Shown here one piece after another: positions 12,486 to 13,460 of a stretch of 13,460 nt of DNA (the stretch's first letter is position 1; each line of letters begins with the position of its first letter). Origin of the DNA: DAISKN01 sp964553925. GTDB lineage: Bacteria > Acidobacteriota > Vicinamibacteria > Marinacidobacterales > SMYC01. The notes beneath the pieces were generated by a model. That model had not been told where the DNA came from. It worked only from the letters and a program-made list of their open reading frames with translations, and searched no databases. Both the position numbers and the translations under genes were made by a program. The stretch spans positions 1 to 13,460 of the forward strand of contig CAZKNR010000490.1 in the NCBI GenBank assembly GCA_964553925.1, read 5' to 3'.

Positions 12486-12490
12486 GGAGG
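12486..12490 (+). promoter_or_regulatory. Ribosome-binding site that fixes the ThDP enzyme start
   Basis: GGAGG lies 5 nt before ATG 12496 in the 16-bp gap after the ankyrin stop. It places the start so that the twin-arginine signal is included, which matters for predicting export. Confidence 0.75.
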
Positions 12491-12495
12491 GTCCA

Positions 12496-13460
12496 ATGAG
12501 AGAAATTGCCAGACTGTTCCTGGAGCGAACGATCGGCAGGCGCGCGTTTCTGTCCCGCTTCGCGGAGATGGGTGTGGCGGGTGTCGCCGCCTCGAAGATG
12601 GCCGGCGTGCTCGCCGAAGCCTCGAGCGACTCACCGGGACGGATTGTCGAGAACATGACGGGGGGCGAGGTGATGGCCGAGCTTCTCCTCGAGTGGAACG
12701 TTCCCTACGTCTTCGGCCTTGGCGGATCCGAAGAGGTCGGTTTCCTCGACGCCCTCGTGGACCGAACCTCGCTCCACTTCGTAACCGGTCTCCACGAAGG
12801 ATCGGTGATGTCGATGGCCGACGGGTACGCCCGGGCCTCCGGAGAAACACCCCTGGTGATGCTCCACTCGATCGCGGGCGCCGGCTATGCCTTTGGTCCC
12901 ATGGTGAACGCGTTCAAGGACCGCATCCCCCTCGTGGTCACGGTCGGCGATCAATCCACCGACGTTCGAGGCTCGAACGCCTTCCTCGAGGCGGTGAACC
13001 TGCACCAGTTTCCCAAGGATTACACGCAGTGGACCTGGGACGTCCTGAGCCCGGAGTCCATTCCCGACACGCTGCGGCGCGCGTTTCTTCTCGCTCGGGT
13101 GCCTCCGGGCGGGCCGACGTTCGTGACCTTCTCCAAAGACATGTGGGAAGCGCCGATTGCCCGCGCTGAGATCCTCCCGCGCTCCCGCACCGAGCTCGAC
13201 CTCGACATCGCTCCGAGCGAAGAGGCGGTGAAGCGCGCGGCGGACATGCTCGCGGAAGCCGCCTTTCCCATCATCACCGAGGGAAAGGAAGTGAATCGCT
13301 TCGGCGGGTCGGACGAGCTCATGGAGATAGCCGAGATCCTCGGCGCTCCGGTGTTCAAGGAAGTCTATGCCGCCCACGCCCCGATGACGTTTCCTTCCAC
13401 CCACCCGCACTACGCCGGAATGTTCACCACCGACCCGCACTACCCGAAGGATTTCGACGT
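12496..13460 (+). CDS. ThDP-dependent enzyme like benzoylformate decarboxylase, with Tat signal (3' partial)
   Basis: The gene starts at ATG 12496 with GGAGG 5 nt upstream and runs off the right edge after 321 codons. Residues 1-45 carry a twin-arginine-type signal: GRRAFLS (14-20) followed by a weakly hydrophobic Ala/Gly/Val stretch. Next comes a ThDP-enzyme Pyr domain (about 50-220) and the start of the central domain (about 243 onward). Alignment from memory to Pseudomonas putida benzoylformate decarboxylase matches Ser26, Glu47 and His70 with Ser78 (GLGGSEE), Glu101 (GLHEGS) and His124 (MLHSIAG). PLVVTVGDQ (145-153) and the conserved Trp near DMWE also agree. The second catalytic His and the pyrophosphate-binding GDG motif would lie beyond the window. 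Likely reaction: non-oxidative decarboxylation or carboligation of a 2-oxo acid. Export folded with cofactor by Tat would be unusual. It follows the ankyrin gene by 16 bp. Confidence 0.9.
   Translation, partial: MREIARLFLERTIGRRAFLSRFAEMGVAGVAASKMAGVLAEASSDSPGRIVENMTGGEVMAELLLEWNVPYVFGLGGSEEVGFLDALVDRTSLHFVTGLHEGSVMSMADGYARASGETPLVMLHSIAGAGYAFGPMVNAFKDRIPLVVTVGDQSTDVRGSNAFLEAVNLHQFPKDYTQWTWDVLSPESIPDTLRRAFLLARVPPGGPTFVTFSKDMWEAPIARAEILPRSRTELDLDIAPSEEAVKRAADMLAEAAFPIITEGKEVNRFGGSDELMEIAEILGAPVFKEVYAAHAPMTFPSTHPHYAGMFTTDPHYPKDFD

Noticed and set aside
10998..12656. 552-codon minus-strand frame spanning the HAD, ankyrin and ThDP genes
   Set aside because: It runs across three well-supported genes, including the HAD gene in another frame of the same strand, and shows Arg/Ser/Pro-rich noise.
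1..13460. Search for CRISPR arrays, tRNA/rRNA genes, insertion sequences, att sites or phage genes
   Set aside because: I saw no regularly spaced repeats, cloverleaf candidates, transposase motifs or long terminal inverted repeats by reading both strands. A covariance-model scan was not possible.

Overview
The window is GC-rich (roughly 63% by eye), densely coding bacterial DNA. It looks like an uncultured, probably Gram-negative (diderm) bacterium. The supports are a lipobox lipoprotein, a Tat-type signal, secreted S8 protease and CBM9-like proteins, and a mixture of Shine-Dalgarno and apparently leaderless starts. An Acidobacteriota-like origin is my guess from the gene mix only; no marker gene is present. 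I see no tRNA, rRNA, IS element or CRISPR array.

Layout. (1) 3-779 (+): six-helix membrane protein, open at the left edge. (2) 780-1061: convergent intergenic stretch with one imperfect hairpin. (3) 1062-2819 (-): exported YtcJ-type amidohydrolase lipoprotein. (4) 2820-2964: divergent promoter region. (5) 2965-6045 (+): a tight three-gene unit of SSS-family symporter, 65-aa two-helix membrane protein and ACS-family MFS transporter; the last two overlap by ATGA. (6) 6017-7594 (-): amidase-signature hydrolase, overlapping the MFS gene tail to tail. (7) 7683-8597 (+): EamA/DMT permease, divergent from the amidase. (8) 8629-9330 (+): secreted CBM9-like protein. (9) 9434-11023 (+): secreted subtilisin-family protease. 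(10) 11036-11776 (-): HAD hydrolase. (11) 11826-12479 (+): membrane-anchored ankyrin-repeat protein. (12) 12496 to the right edge (+): ThDP enzyme resembling benzoylformate decarboxylase, with a twin-arginine signal, cut by the window end.

How the genes may work together. Genes 3-7 read as a scavenging module: two amide/C-N hydrolases around two uptake transporters and a third permease, suited to hydrolysing an amide or N-acyl compound and importing the products (inference; substrate not readable). The last two genes form a second unit in which a probably periplasmic ankyrin protein sits 16 bp upstream of a probably Tat-exported 2-oxoacid decarboxylase-like enzyme. This is the least ordinary part of the window. 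A second theme is initiation. Several genes without a Shine-Dalgarno have a -10-like hexamer only 8-9 nt before a start codon, and the SSS and DMT transporter genes are each preceded by a tiny ORF placed the same way.
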